Origin: Dictyobacter formicarum
GTDB taxonomy: Bacteria > Chloroflexota > Ktedonobacteria > Ktedonobacterales > Ktedonobacteraceae
DNA length: 64,000 nucleotides
Direction of reading: 5' to 3'
NCBI RefSeq assembly: GCF_016587435.1
Contig: NZ_BNJJ01000030.1
Location: 1-64,000 of the forward strand
The notes under the pieces were generated by a model. It was not told the DNA's origin, searched no databases, and saw nothing but the letters and a program-made list of their open reading frames with translations. Both the position numbers and the translations under genes were made by a program. This document shows, piece by piece, positions 25,457-35,599 of this stretch (its first letter is position 1; every line of letters begins with the position of its first letter).

Positions 25457-27247
25457 GTGATCAAGTGTAACCGCTGTGGAAATATGACCCCTGCCGGCAC
25501 AGTTTGTCAGGCATGTGGCGCACCACTCGCTGGCATGGTTGATAATGGACCAGTCCCAGGTATGGGTTTCCAGGACCAGCCAGAATTACCTGCTTGGCTA
25601 GAGTCGTTGCGTGCCGGTGAGCGTTCGGCAACGCCCCCTACTAATAACGTACCCAGTTTTTCCCCGTCTGATCTAATTGAAGAGGGGGCTTTCCCCAGCT
25701 GGATGCGTTCAGAACGTGGTGATGCACGTGATAACACGGCACCTAATCCGCCTGTTTCTGCTCATCCTACCCAGTTTTCAGATCAAGCAGCGGCAGGCGG
25801 AGATTTTCCGTCCCAGGGGATTACTGCGCAATCATTAATTGATGAAAAATCATTACCATCCTGGATGCAAGAAGGAACGCCATCTGGCACTCCTCCTCCA
25901 TCGCCCGCACCAGGAGGTTTTTCTGCGTCCAGCCTGGTTCAACCAGATAATTTACCTGAATGGATGCGTACGCTGCAGCCGCCACCGGTTGCCCCTAAAG
26001 CAAATCCTACACCAGCCGCTCCTCAGCCGCAGGCGAGGCCAGTTGAATCACCAGCTTCTCCAGCGGTTGCACCAGGATTTTCGGCTCGTGATTTGGTCGA
26101 CCAGCAGTCATTGCCGTCCTGGATGCAGCCACAAAATGAGCAGGGAGCGAAGACAGGTAGCCCAAATCCTGTGAATCAGAATCCTTCGGCCACTAATAGT
26201 GTCCAGAGTGGGTTTTCAGCATCTTCTTTATTAGATGTGAATGCGTTGCCGTCATGGTTACGCGAAGGTGATCAGAACTCGGGTCAGCCGCCGCGCGCCA
26301 ATAATCCAGTGGCTCCCGCGCCACAAGAGGCTAGCTGGTCAGCGCAACCACCAGCACAATCCGGCTGGAATCAGTCTCCATCTGGTTCTACCTGGCCGGC
26401 TGCTGCAGGGCAGACTCCATCCGGGATGCAAGCGCCCATGCAGACACCACCAGTCAATGCAATGTCTCAGCCAGAGGGTGGGTCATTATCGGCAGCTTCC
26501 TTTATTGATCCAAACTCGCTACCAGAATGGTTGCGCTCTTCTTCTGGTCAGCCAGCTAACACAGCGCAGCCGCAGGGCGCGGGGTCACGACCGGGAGGAT
26601 ATGGAGTGCCTCCACGGGCAGATAATATGCGCGTTCCGAGCAGGCCGCGTGGTGAGGTTAATCCAAGCGAGAGTAGCGAACTGGCTGCCAATGTATTTGC
26701 TTCAATGTTGGGCGTTGCCTCTGCGACCCCCAATTATCCAGCGCAGCAGCCAGTAGAGCAGCCCGGTCAACCTCAGGCTTATGGGCAAAATCCCTCGGGT
26801 GTGCAAAACCCTTATGGATCGCAAGGACAATCTGGACAGGGCAACCCTTATAATCAACCAGGTCAGGCAAATAGCTATGCACCAATGGGCCAGCCGGAGA
26901 TGTCGCAGAATAGTCTGAGTGGCATGCCAAATTCCGGGTTGATGCCTGATACACCAAGGGGGGCCAGTGGCGTATTCCCCCAGAACTATGATGCTGGCAA
27001 TAGTCTGTCTGGTGCTTATGGTAATAGTTATCCTGGTGGTAGCCAGGGACAGAATAATCCAGCCATGGGAGCCAACCCTTCAATGGGTGGTCAATCTGGT
27101 TTAAATGCTGGATCTCCCTATGCAGGCAACTCTTATTCTATATCTGGATCACAGGCATCATCAGCCTCACCTGATAGTGCCAGTGAACAGAAAAGTAACA
27201 AAAAACGTGGATTGTTCGAGGCAATTCGCGAGTGGCTTTCTCGTTAG
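25457..27247 (+). CDS. Zinc-ribbon protein with six SLID/LPSWM-type repeats
   Basis: Function unknown, 596 residues, no membrane helix. A short N-terminal zinc ribbon (C4, C7, C17, C20 in KCNRCGNMTPAGTVCQACG) is followed by a Pro/Gln/Ser/Asn-rich, probably disordered chain. Six copies of a motif of the form F-S-A-x-S/D-L-I/V-x(5)-L-P-S/E-W-M/L lie with the P-x-W near residues 80, 134, 167, 219, 264 and 355; a related LPAWL is near 45. From about 420 to 570 the chain is Gly/Asn/Gln/Tyr-rich. The C-terminus ends in an amphipathic segment GLFEAIREWLSR. The evenly placed short motifs in a disordered chain look like docking sites. It is first in an operon with an ASKHA protein, 25 bases apart. Confidence 0.8.
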   Translation: MIKCNRCGNMTPAGTVCQACGAPLAGMVDNGPVPGMGFQDQPELPAWLESLRAGERSATPPTNNVPSFSPSDLIEEGAFPSWMRSERGDARDNTAPNPPVSAHPTQFSDQAAAGGDFPSQGITAQSLIDEKSLPSWMQEGTPSGTPPPSPAPGGFSASSLVQPDNLPEWMRTLQPPPVAPKANPTPAAPQPQARPVESPASPAVAPGFSARDLVDQQSLPSWMQPQNEQGAKTGSPNPVNQNPSATNSVQSGFSASSLLDVNALPSWLREGDQNSGQPPRANNPVAPAPQEASWSAQPPAQSGWNQSPSGSTWPAAAGQTPSGMQAPMQTPPVNAMSQPEGGSLSAASFIDPNSLPEWLRSSSGQPANTAQPQGAGSRPGGYGVPPRADNMRVPSRPRGEVNPSESSELAANVFASMLGVASATPNYPAQQPVEQPGQPQAYGQNPSGVQNPYGSQGQSGQGNPYNQPGQANSYAPMGQPEMSQNSLSGMPNSGLMPDTPRGASGVFPQNYDAGNSLSGAYGNSYPGGSQGQNNPAMGANPSMGGQSGLNAGSPYAGNSYSISGSQASSASPDSASEQKSNKKRGLFEAIREWLSR

Positions 27248-27271
27248 TCGGAGAGAAGAAGGATACCGGAA

Positions 27272-29137
27272 ATGTATACACAACCCTATCCAGAGGGTGG
27301 ACAGGGTCCAGCGCAGGCGCAGAATTCAGTGAATCCCAATTCCTTGCTGATTGCTGATTGTGGGGCTGTTTTTACCAAGGTCTCACTTTTTGGCCTGGTT
27401 GAAGGTCAATATCGTTTGATGGCGCGTGGGGAGGCGCCATCGACGATTAAGCCCCCACTTGAAGACCTCTCTGAAGGTATTATTCAGGCCATCAATGTGA
27501 TTGAATTTGTGACGGGCCGCAAATTGATAGAGGAGAAGCGTGTTATTTCTCCTGAGCAATCAACGGGGGATGGCGTTGATATTTTTATCGCGACGGTAAG
27601 TGCCGGGGATCCTCTGCGCGTAGCTACCCTGGGGGCGGTTTCCCCCGAATTAGCTAGTTTATCTGCACAGGCTGTTTCTGGCCTGTATGCCCAGGTGCAG
27701 GCGGTACCTTCTCCTTCGTACGTTGCCGCGACTACACCCGCAGCGGTGGGAGCAGCGGGGTCCGGTGTTGCCTGGACACAGGATCGTGTAGCCCAGGAAT
27801 GGGAACGGCAACTGGGACGTTTGCGTGAATTGCAGCCTCAGGCAACCTTAATTGTCGGAAGTGCTGATGGGCCGGCAGGTCCTTCTCCTTTGCAGGAAGC
27901 CTGTCAGCTGCTGATCAACTTTGCACGAGAAACCTCTCAACAAGGTGGCATGCTCGGCCCTGATGGGACGCCCAAACGCTATTCAGTCGTTTATGCTGGC
28001 GCTCCACAATATGTTGAGGCTGTACGCCGTATGCTGCAGAATGTAGCCGATGTCACGCGTGTAGAACCTTTAACCAACTCGGCCCAACTGGGTCCGGTGA
28101 GCGCGGCTATCGGTTCCCTGCATGAACATGAAGGGCTGCAACAGATTCCTGGCTACGAGCGTGTACGCAACTGGTCCAGAGCTAATCCGGTCGCCTCTGC
28201 AACTTCTTTAAGTAGCCTGGTGCGTTTCCTGGCTCAGCATTATATGATGAACGTTACCGCTGTTGATGTCGGCGGTAGCACCACTGCTGTTATGCTGGCG
28301 GGTGAGCAAGGAGAGTTTATCCCCATGGTCAATACTGGTATCGGTGTTGGCCCGAATATTGGAGATATCCTGCAAAAAGTTGGCCTGCAGCGGATTACGC
28401 GCTGGCTGCCGTTTCTCATTTCAGAGGATGAGGTGCGTCAATTTGTGCTCAACCACATGCTTCATCCTCAGTCCTTACCGACTGATGCACGTGAGCTGGC
28501 GTTGATGCAAGCATTTGCCCGTGAGGCTATCGCACTTACTGTAGAGGCTGCCCGCAAGAGTAGTCGTCTGGAGTTACCGGATACGGATTTGATTCTGGCC
28601 ACGGGTGGAGTTCTGTCACAAGCGCCAAAGTATGGCCAGGTTGCGATGATGTTGCTGGATGCGCTACAGCCACGTGGAGTGACCTCTCTGGTAGTAGATA
28701 GCACCATGTTGATCTCGCAGTTAGGAGCAGTAGCTACCGTTGCCCCAGTGATGGCTGTACAGGTTAATGAGAATGACGCGGTTTCGCATCGGCTTGGGAC
28801 CTGTGTTATTCCCTTTGGGAATGTCCAGCAGGGCCAGCTGGCTGTGCGGGTTGGGGTAGAATATAGTAATGGCAGACAATTGAACGTTGATGTAATGGGT
28901 GGCACCATTGAGGTTATTCCCCTCCAGGTAAACGAGCAAGCTCTGCTGACACTGTTCCCTGCTCCAACGGTCGATGTTGGACTTGGACCTGGTGAGCGTG
29001 CTCGAGCCGCCGAAGAAATTGATGGTGGTCTGATCGGACTGATCATTGATGCGCGTGGTCGCCCACTGGTTCTGCCAGGCGACGACACCGAGCGCCAGGC
29101 GCGCCTGTTGCAATGGTCGCAAGTACTAGGGGCGTAA
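27272..29137 (+). CDS. MutL/GlmL-family ASKHA protein (orphan)
   Basis: A 621-residue member of the family that includes GlmL/MutL, the presumed reactivating partner of glutamate mutase, with an actin-like ATPase fold. Two phosphate-binding blocks are visible: LIADCGAVFTKVSLFGL near residue 25 and VTAVDVGGSTTAVMLAG near 328, plus the conserved NTGIGVGPNIGDIL and LATGGVLSQAPKYGQ. Residues 85-150 carry family words (VDIFIATVSAGDPLRVATLG). No MutE or MutS glutamate mutase subunits are near, so here the protein probably has another role; that is inference. It lies between the repeat protein and the KOW-like protein in one operon. Confidence 0.85.
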   Translation: MYTQPYPEGGQGPAQAQNSVNPNSLLIADCGAVFTKVSLFGLVEGQYRLMARGEAPSTIKPPLEDLSEGIIQAINVIEFVTGRKLIEEKRVISPEQSTGDGVDIFIATVSAGDPLRVATLGAVSPELASLSAQAVSGLYAQVQAVPSPSYVAATTPAAVGAAGSGVAWTQDRVAQEWERQLGRLRELQPQATLIVGSADGPAGPSPLQEACQLLINFARETSQQGGMLGPDGTPKRYSVVYAGAPQYVEAVRRMLQNVADVTRVEPLTNSAQLGPVSAAIGSLHEHEGLQQIPGYERVRNWSRANPVASATSLSSLVRFLAQHYMMNVTAVDVGGSTTAVMLAGEQGEFIPMVNTGIGVGPNIGDILQKVGLQRITRWLPFLISEDEVRQFVLNHMLHPQSLPTDARELALMQAFAREAIALTVEAARKSSRLELPDTDLILATGGVLSQAPKYGQVAMMLLDALQPRGVTSLVVDSTMLISQLGAVATVAPVMAVQVNENDAVSHRLGTCVIPFGNVQQGQLAVRVGVEYSNGRQLNVDVMGGTIEVIPLQVNEQALLTLFPAPTVDVGLGPGERARAAEEIDGGLIGLIIDARGRPLVLPGDDTERQARLLQWSQVLGA

Positions 29138-29170
29138 TTGGGAAGATCAAGATAATGGGAGGTGCCTGCC

Positions 29171-30130
29171 ATGACCTATCCAGCAGGGTGGTCTGTTCTT
29201 CCACGACTAATCGTCAAACGAGAGCGTTGGCCTGGTGGGTATCGAGTGAAGGGCATCCCGTTAGTCTATCGTGGTCAGGAGGTTGTGCCTGATCAACCCG
29301 TACTACGTCTAACTACATCATCAGAAAATATTGATCAGGAAAGGCGTGCGAGAGGCACGCCTTCCTCCCCTGGTCTCTCTGATATTCCCGCAGGTTTGCA
29401 TGGGCGCATAGTAGGCTTTACTGCACGTGGTGGGGTCGTTATCGAGAGCCATGCCGCTGTGATCCAGGGAACTCTTGGGGCGGGCAAGCAGGTGGCGGGA
29501 GTATTAACGATGTGGCAGCCCCATAATCAATACTCTTATGTACAAACGATCCCCCCAGGCGCCATTTTGATTGTACCAGGACCACTAACCTTTGGCTTAT
29601 TGCATCAAGCCCTGAACTCAGGCGTCGTTGGCGTGATCGCCAGCAGTATTGCTCTACGTGACCTGGAAGGCTTTCTGCGTGCCGACTATCTCCACCTGCT
29701 CAAGATTTCTGCCCTGGACCAGGCTCAAGAGCAGTTACCGCCGTTGACATTGATGCTGACCGAGGGCATCGGCCCCGCGATTATGCCAGTTCATACTATG
29801 AACCTCCTCACACATTATCAAGGCTCGATTGGTTTACTTTCTGGCACTACTTCTCTGATCCATAACTTTTTCCCTGAGCTCGTTATCTCAATCCCGTTAA
29901 TTGAGATAGATAAAGATTGGCAGGCCGTTCAGCCTGATAGCACTCTGGCATTAGGAGCGCACGTGCGCGTGTGTGGGGGGCAACGCAATGGTGCGGTGGG
30001 TATTATCGACTACTTCTACTCCTATGAACAAACTTTTGCTTCTGGCCTGCGCGCCCGAGCTGTACGACTGCGGCTCGACGACGGCTCATTCTATACTGTG
30101 CCACTTACCTTGATTGAGCGCATCAGCTAG
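29171..30130 (+). CDS. Hypothetical protein with KOW-like C-terminal segment
   Basis: 319 residues, function unknown, third in the operon. The start at 29171 has GGGAGG 9 bases ahead; the earlier GTG at 29162 overlaps that site. An N-terminal beta-rich part (KGIPLVYRGQEVVPDQPVLRL, HGRIVGFTARGGVVIESHAA) includes a glycine-rich turn, and a middle alpha/beta part (ILIVPGPLTFGLLHQALNSG, GVIASSIALRDLEGFL, LTLMLTEGIGPAIMP) looks like a PHP or NAD-fold type sheet but is not assigned. The tail (LGAHVRVCGGQRNGAVGIID to FYTVPLTLIERI) has the pattern of a KOW/SH3-like barrel. The gene belongs with the MutL-like protein by position. Confidence 0.7.
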   Translation: MTYPAGWSVLPRLIVKRERWPGGYRVKGIPLVYRGQEVVPDQPVLRLTTSSENIDQERRARGTPSSPGLSDIPAGLHGRIVGFTARGGVVIESHAAVIQGTLGAGKQVAGVLTMWQPHNQYSYVQTIPPGAILIVPGPLTFGLLHQALNSGVVGVIASSIALRDLEGFLRADYLHLLKISALDQAQEQLPPLTLMLTEGIGPAIMPVHTMNLLTHYQGSIGLLSGTTSLIHNFFPELVISIPLIEIDKDWQAVQPDSTLALGAHVRVCGGQRNGAVGIIDYFYSYEQTFASGLRARAVRLRLDDGSFYTVPLTLIERIS

Positions 30131-30181
30131 CATACCTGCCGGCCGGCAAAAGCACGAGAAACTGACACGATTCGCCGCAAC

Positions 30182-30207
30182 GTCACCCGAAAAATTTCGC
30201 AGGTGAC
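30182..30207. terminator. Short hairpin after the MutL-like operon
   Basis: GTCACC (30182-30187) pairs with GGTGAC (30202-30207), with CGAAA/TTTCG pairing inside. No T-run, so it is a weak terminator candidate. Confidence 0.35.
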
Positions 30208-30251
30208 TGGCTGGCTTTGCAATTTGCGCTTGCCTATAATGAACACCAGGG

Positions 30252-30304
30252 TTATCCACATTCACATAAGGTTATCCACATATTGCATAAGAATATGTGG
30301 ATAA
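30252..30304. promoter_or_regulatory. Cluster of three perfect DnaA boxes
   Basis: TTATCCACA at 30252-30260 and 30272-30280 in direct order, 20 bases apart, and its complement TGTGGATAA at 30296-30304. All match the consensus exactly. Confidence 0.75.
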
Positions 30305-30318
30305 CCTTTTGGTTTTTT
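30268..30318 (+). terminator. Hairpin overlapping the DnaA boxes
   Basis: 17-bp inverted repeat (30268-30284 with 30292-30308) with a 7-base loop, followed by TTGGTTTTTT. It can act as a plus-strand terminator and overlaps the second and third DnaA boxes. A further 10-bp repeat (30317-30326 with 30334-30343) abuts the gpmI stop. Confidence 0.6.
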
Positions 30319-30344
30319 AATGTATTGTTAAATAATACATTAAG

Positions 30345-31931
30345 CTAAGGTAAAATGAGCGAGCGGCCCTGCATATCTTTTGGTTGGGGAATATTCATAA
30401 CCTGTAAGATAGTAGGGGAGACATCGGCCAGGATACCATCGTTGCGTAACTTTGCTCTGGCGAAGCGGGGAGCGACAAAATAGAGAGGTACTGGAAATGT
30501 TGTGTGAGCAGTAAAGGGTTTACCAGTATCATACTCGATCAACTGTTCTGCATTCCCATGATCCGCAGTAATCAGGGCGCTACCACCTGCGGCCAGCGTC
30601 GCTTCGACGACACGACCAACGCCTTTATCCACAGCCTCGGCGGCCTTAATCGTTGCTTCAATAACGCCCGTATGGCCGACCATATCCGCGTTGGCATAAT
30701 TCATAATAATGAGATCGTACTGACCACTGCGAATGCGCTCGACGGCGGCATCCGTGATGCCTGCAGCGCTCATCTCGGGCTGAAGATCGTAGGTCGGAAC
30801 CTTGGGAGAAGGAACCAGGATACGATCCTCTCCCTTGAATGGTACTTCACGGCGTCCATTGATAAAGAAGGTCACGTGAGCATATTTCTCGGTTTCGGCC
30901 GTATGGAACTGAGCCATGCCTTGTTCGGCAATCACACGTGCCAGTGGCATTTCCACTTCATCGGCACGATAGGCTACTTCCGCGTCCAACCCCTCTTCAT
31001 ACTGAGTCATCATCACATAAGTCAGATCTGCCAGACGGGGACCGCGATCAAACTTGCCCTCGGCCTGTGGTGGTAGCTCTTCCATCACAAAAGCTTTGGT
31101 TAACTGGCGGGCGCGATCGGGGCGGAAATTATAATGAATGACTGCATCACCAGCTTGCACAGTCGCGACCGGATGGCCCTCTTCCATAATGACGGTCGGT
31201 AAAATGAACTCGTCGGTTACTTTGGCGTCATAAGACTGCTGAATGGCTGCCAGCGCCGAACTGGCGTGTTGGGTAGCTTCACCCTTTGTCATGGCCCAAT
31301 AAGTGGCTCCTGTGCGCTCCCAGCGGTTATCTCGATCCATTGCATAATAGCGTCCAGTCACGGTCGCTACTTTAGCGGGATGATCGCCACCAATTTCCCT
31401 GGCCCGGGCTTCCAGACGCTGCATAAATTCCAGGCCTCCCGTGGGAGAGGTATCGCGGCCATCGGTAAAGGCGTGGATATAGACGCGCTCGATATCATGC
31501 ATAGCAGCCAGGCGCAGCAGAGCCTCCAGGTGCGTCTCATGGGCATGAACGCCACCATCGCCAAGCAGGCCACAAATATGTAATTGAGATTGATTTTTTT
31601 TGACATGCTTGACTGCTTCAAGGAAAGCGGGATTCTGAAAAAAGCTCCCATCCTGAATGGACTCGCTGACGCGTGTATAGTCCTGGAGAACACGCTTGCC
31701 TGCACCAATATTCTGGTGTCCCACTTCTGAATTGCCCATCTGACCATCGGGCAAGCCGACCGCTGCCCCAGAAGTCTTAACAGCAGTATGCGGCCATTCG
31801 CGTGCGATTTTATCAATATTAGGCGTGTGTGCCAGTGCAATGGCGTTGCCTTCTTTGCGTGGATTGATGCCCCATCCATCCATAATGATCAAAACAAAAG
31901 GGTGTTTGCGATCCGAGGGTGTCATGCTCAT
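30345..31931 (-). CDS. gpmI: 2,3-bisphosphoglycerate-independent phosphoglycerate mutase
   Basis: A 528-residue cofactor-independent phosphoglycerate mutase, interconverting 3- and 2-phosphoglycerate in glycolysis; it needs two Mn ions. Visible are the metal-binding start FVLIIMDGWG, the catalytic Ser in GQMGNSEVGHQNIGAG, HAFTDGRDT, TGRYYAMDRDNRWER, HYNFRPDRARQL, the second metal site in MNYANADMVGHTG and ITADHGNAEQL. The length is typical. Starts at 31931 or two codons later. No glycolytic neighbour. Confidence 0.95.
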   Translation of the reverse strand: MSMTPSDRKHPFVLIIMDGWGINPRKEGNAIALAHTPNIDKIAREWPHTAVKTSGAAVGLPDGQMGNSEVGHQNIGAGKRVLQDYTRVSESIQDGSFFQNPAFLEAVKHVKKNQSQLHICGLLGDGGVHAHETHLEALLRLAAMHDIERVYIHAFTDGRDTSPTGGLEFMQRLEARAREIGGDHPAKVATVTGRYYAMDRDNRWERTGATYWAMTKGEATQHASSALAAIQQSYDAKVTDEFILPTVIMEEGHPVATVQAGDAVIHYNFRPDRARQLTKAFVMEELPPQAEGKFDRGPRLADLTYVMMTQYEEGLDAEVAYRADEVEMPLARVIAEQGMAQFHTAETEKYAHVTFFINGRREVPFKGEDRILVPSPKVPTYDLQPEMSAAGITDAAVERIRSGQYDLIIMNYANADMVGHTGVIEATIKAAEAVDKGVGRVVEATLAAGGSALITADHGNAEQLIEYDTGKPFTAHTTFPVPLYFVAPRFARAKLRNDGILADVSPTILQVMNIPQPKDMQGRSLILP

Positions 31932-32164
31932 GTAATTTTATACTCCACGATGATATAGGATCAAACGATGGTTTATTTTTTTATTGTAGCATGCACTGGA
32001 CTGTAAGCATAGCGTCCTCCTGCCCCTCCTGCTTAAGCATTGCAATGCCTCGCCGGTACAATTGTTGTGTATCTATTACACTGTTTTCCTCGTGTACTTG
32101 AGTATAGTAAGCGTAACAAGTTAATGACCTTTAAATGCTGGTCTCCCGCGAAAGGAGTGATCTG

Positions 32165-32419
32165 ATGATTGCTAATTTGCTGAATATATTTATTGGCGTA
32201 ATCGTGGTCCTTTTTATCATCGCTATTGTTGTGATCGGGGTTTCCATGTACCGCTCACGTAATGCCGGAAAAAAGGTGGTCTCCAGCGTTGATCCTATAC
32301 CAGATACAACGAGACGCAACGAGACAACGAGAGTGGATCAAGATACCACAACCCGCTCGGACGTTAATCGTAATTACAGTGAGACCACAGCCAGCGATGA
32401 GCTGAATAGCCAGCGTTAA
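32165..32419 (+). CDS. Small single-pass membrane protein
   Basis: 84 residues: one helix near 8-29 (FIGVIVVLFIIAIVVIGVSM), then a positively charged stop-transfer stretch (YRSRNAGKK) and a Thr/Arg/Asp-rich hydrophilic tail. Function unknown. The start at 32165 has AAAGGAG 8 bases ahead; the open frame to 32135 has no such site. Confidence 0.65.
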   Translation: MIANLLNIFIGVIVVLFIIAIVVIGVSMYRSRNAGKKVVSSVDPIPDTTRRNETTRVDQDTTTRSDVNRNYSETTASDELNSQR

Positions 32420-32576
32420 GCCGAATTCCCTCGTGGCTGTGATTTGATGGAATGGCTGTATATGCGTTCAAACAAACGTATAGCTTTCGAAGCAATGGTT
32501 GTACTTGAAGCCGTTTATAAAGGCGTGTCATTCAGGTTTTCCATGTTTCAGAGAAGTTGCCGACGGAAGGAATATT

Positions 32577-33572
32577 ATGGGCAAGACATCTTCAGGCTCC
32601 TTTGTGAGGAAGTCAAGCAAAGGATTTATCGCGACTTTTGTTGCCTTGTGCCTGCTAGCGATCACAGCCACGGCTGCATTGGCTAATTCTGTAAACATTT
32701 ACGATAATGCAGGGGTTTTGAATCAGTCACAAGTGCGGAGCGCGGCCTCGTCATTATCCAAGCCGATTGATATCTATGCGGTTAATTCGACGACGTCGAA
32801 TGCTTCATTCGACCAGACGGCCAAGCGCAGCATCAGAAATGCTAACATGATTGTGCTGGCGTTTAACCCGCATCACGTAGCGATTGTCGGCGGAAACAGT
32901 GTTGGCCTGTCTACAAGCCAGTATCAAGATGCTACTAACGCATTTACTGGGGCAATGAATGGTGGCAGTAGGAATTATACCAATGCCACGATTGCCGCTA
33001 TCAACTCATTGAAGGGCTCACTCAATGGTAGCAATTCGTTCATTCCTGGTGTAGGAGGGGGTGCTGGAAGCTCGATCGGCGGAACCCTCTGTTGTGTTGG
33101 TTTGATCGCTTTAGCCATCATTGCGGCTTTTGCCTTTGCACGTCGGCGTCGCAGTGGTGTTGGCGGCCTCTTCAATCGCCAACCCAACTACAATCAACCC
33201 TATAACCAGGGTCCATACCCACCTAACTATCAGGGTCCATACCCACCACAAAATCAGGGAATGAATCCATGGGCCGCTGGTGGTCTGGGCGCTGCCGCTG
33301 GTGGTCTGGCCGGCTATGAGCTCGGTAAGGCCGCTGGTGAACGCGAGCGCGAAGGTGGCGACTTTGGTGGAGGAGCCAGCGGAGACTTTGGAGGAGGAGA
33401 TGGAGGCTTTGGCGGAGGAGCCAGTGGAGACTTTGGAGGTGGTGACGGAGGTTTTGGCGGAGATGGAGGCTTTGGCGGTGGGGGAGACGGCGGATTTGGC
33501 GGTGGTTCAAGCGGAGACTTTGGAGGTGGAGGCGGCGGAGACTTTGGAGGCGGCTCAAGTGGAAACTTCTAA
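32577..33572 (+). CDS. TPM-like secreted or membrane protein with Gly-rich tail
   Basis: 331 residues resembling the TPM_phosphatase/YgcG plan: a signal-like helix (FIATFVALCLLAITATAALA, residues 17-36), a TPM-like domain (VNIYDNAGVLNQSQVRSAAS, then IVLAFNPHHVAIVGG and AAINSLKG), a second helix near 165-185 (LCCVGLIALAIIAAFAFARR), and a tail with a Tyr/Pro/Asn-rich part followed by about 80 residues of Gly-Asp-Phe repeats (SGDFGGG, DGGFGGG). Related proteins often end in a Gly-rich tail but usually Ser-rich rather than Asp-rich. TPM proteins take part in photosystem repair in plants; the bacterial role is unclear. GGAAGGA precedes the ATG at 32577. Confidence 0.7.
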   Translation: MGKTSSGSFVRKSSKGFIATFVALCLLAITATAALANSVNIYDNAGVLNQSQVRSAASSLSKPIDIYAVNSTTSNASFDQTAKRSIRNANMIVLAFNPHHVAIVGGNSVGLSTSQYQDATNAFTGAMNGGSRNYTNATIAAINSLKGSLNGSNSFIPGVGGGAGSSIGGTLCCVGLIALAIIAAFAFARRRRSGVGGLFNRQPNYNQPYNQGPYPPNYQGPYPPQNQGMNPWAAGGLGAAAGGLAGYELGKAAGEREREGGDFGGGASGDFGGGDGGFGGGASGDFGGGDGGFGGDGGFGGGGDGGFGGGSSGDFGGGGGGDFGGGSSGNF

Positions 33573-33594
33573 GTCTCGGGTTACTTCTGGCTAA

Positions 33595-33636
33595 ACAAAG
33601 GCGGCGTCGATAGGTTTCTATCGGCGCCGCCTTTGT
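33595..33636. terminator. Bidirectional terminator between the TPM-like gene and atpC
   Basis: 19-bp inverted repeat (33595-33613 with 33618-33636, one G-T position), 4-base loop, ending in TTTGTGTG toward the plus side and TTTGTTT toward the minus side. Confidence 0.75.
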
Positions 33637-33688
33637 GTGTTTTGTGTGTATGGTATCGTGTAGCTGTTTTGCTATATCGAAGTGCCGG

Positions 33689-34120
33689 CTAGCGAATACG
33701 ACCACTGCGGCGAGCCAATTCCATCACTTTCAGGCGATTGATGGCGCGCAGCAATGCTGCTTGTAACTCGGCACGCTCAGTATTTGAGCGTGCCTGTTCC
33801 AGATGTTCCTGTGCTCGGCGACGGGCCTCCTCTGCACGAGCCTGGTCGATCTCTGCCGCATGTTCTGCCGTATCGGCCAGAATAGTGACACGATCATGGG
33901 AAACCTCTAGAAACCCGCCAGAGACAAATAAGATATTATCCTCTCCGCGCAATTTAATCTGTAGAGGTCCAGGCCCCAACAGGGCCAGCAGGGGAGCATG
34001 CTCAGGCAAAATGCCCAGCTCCCCCTCTGATCCGGGAGCATCCACGATATCGGCTTCGCCATTGTAGAGCTCACGCTCCGCGGTTACTACCTCGACATGC
34101 AGCGTATTGCGTGTCGCCAT
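33689..34120 (-). CDS. atpC: F1 ATP synthase epsilon subunit
   Basis: 143 residues, the central-stalk epsilon subunit. The N-terminal beta-sandwich (VEVVTAERELYNGEADIVDAPGSEGELGILPEHAP) and the C-terminal helical hairpin (DQARAEEARRRAQEHLEQAR) are both intact, so it can form the up/down inhibitory states. Its ribosome site (GAAGGG) lies at the end of atpD. Last gene of the operon, followed by the bidirectional hairpin. Confidence 0.96.
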   Translation of the reverse strand: MATRNTLHVEVVTAERELYNGEADIVDAPGSEGELGILPEHAPLLALLGPGPLQIKLRGEDNILFVSGGFLEVSHDRVTILADTAEHAAEIDQARAEEARRRAQEHLEQARSNTERAELQAALLRAINRLKVMELARRSGRIR

Positions 34121-34123
34121 GGC

Positions 34124-35599
<1,476 letters not shown>

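Noticed and set aside
30252..30304. Chromosome origin (oriC)
   Set aside because: Three DnaA boxes only, no AT-rich unwinding region of note, and no dnaA, dnaN, gyrB or parAB genes in the window.
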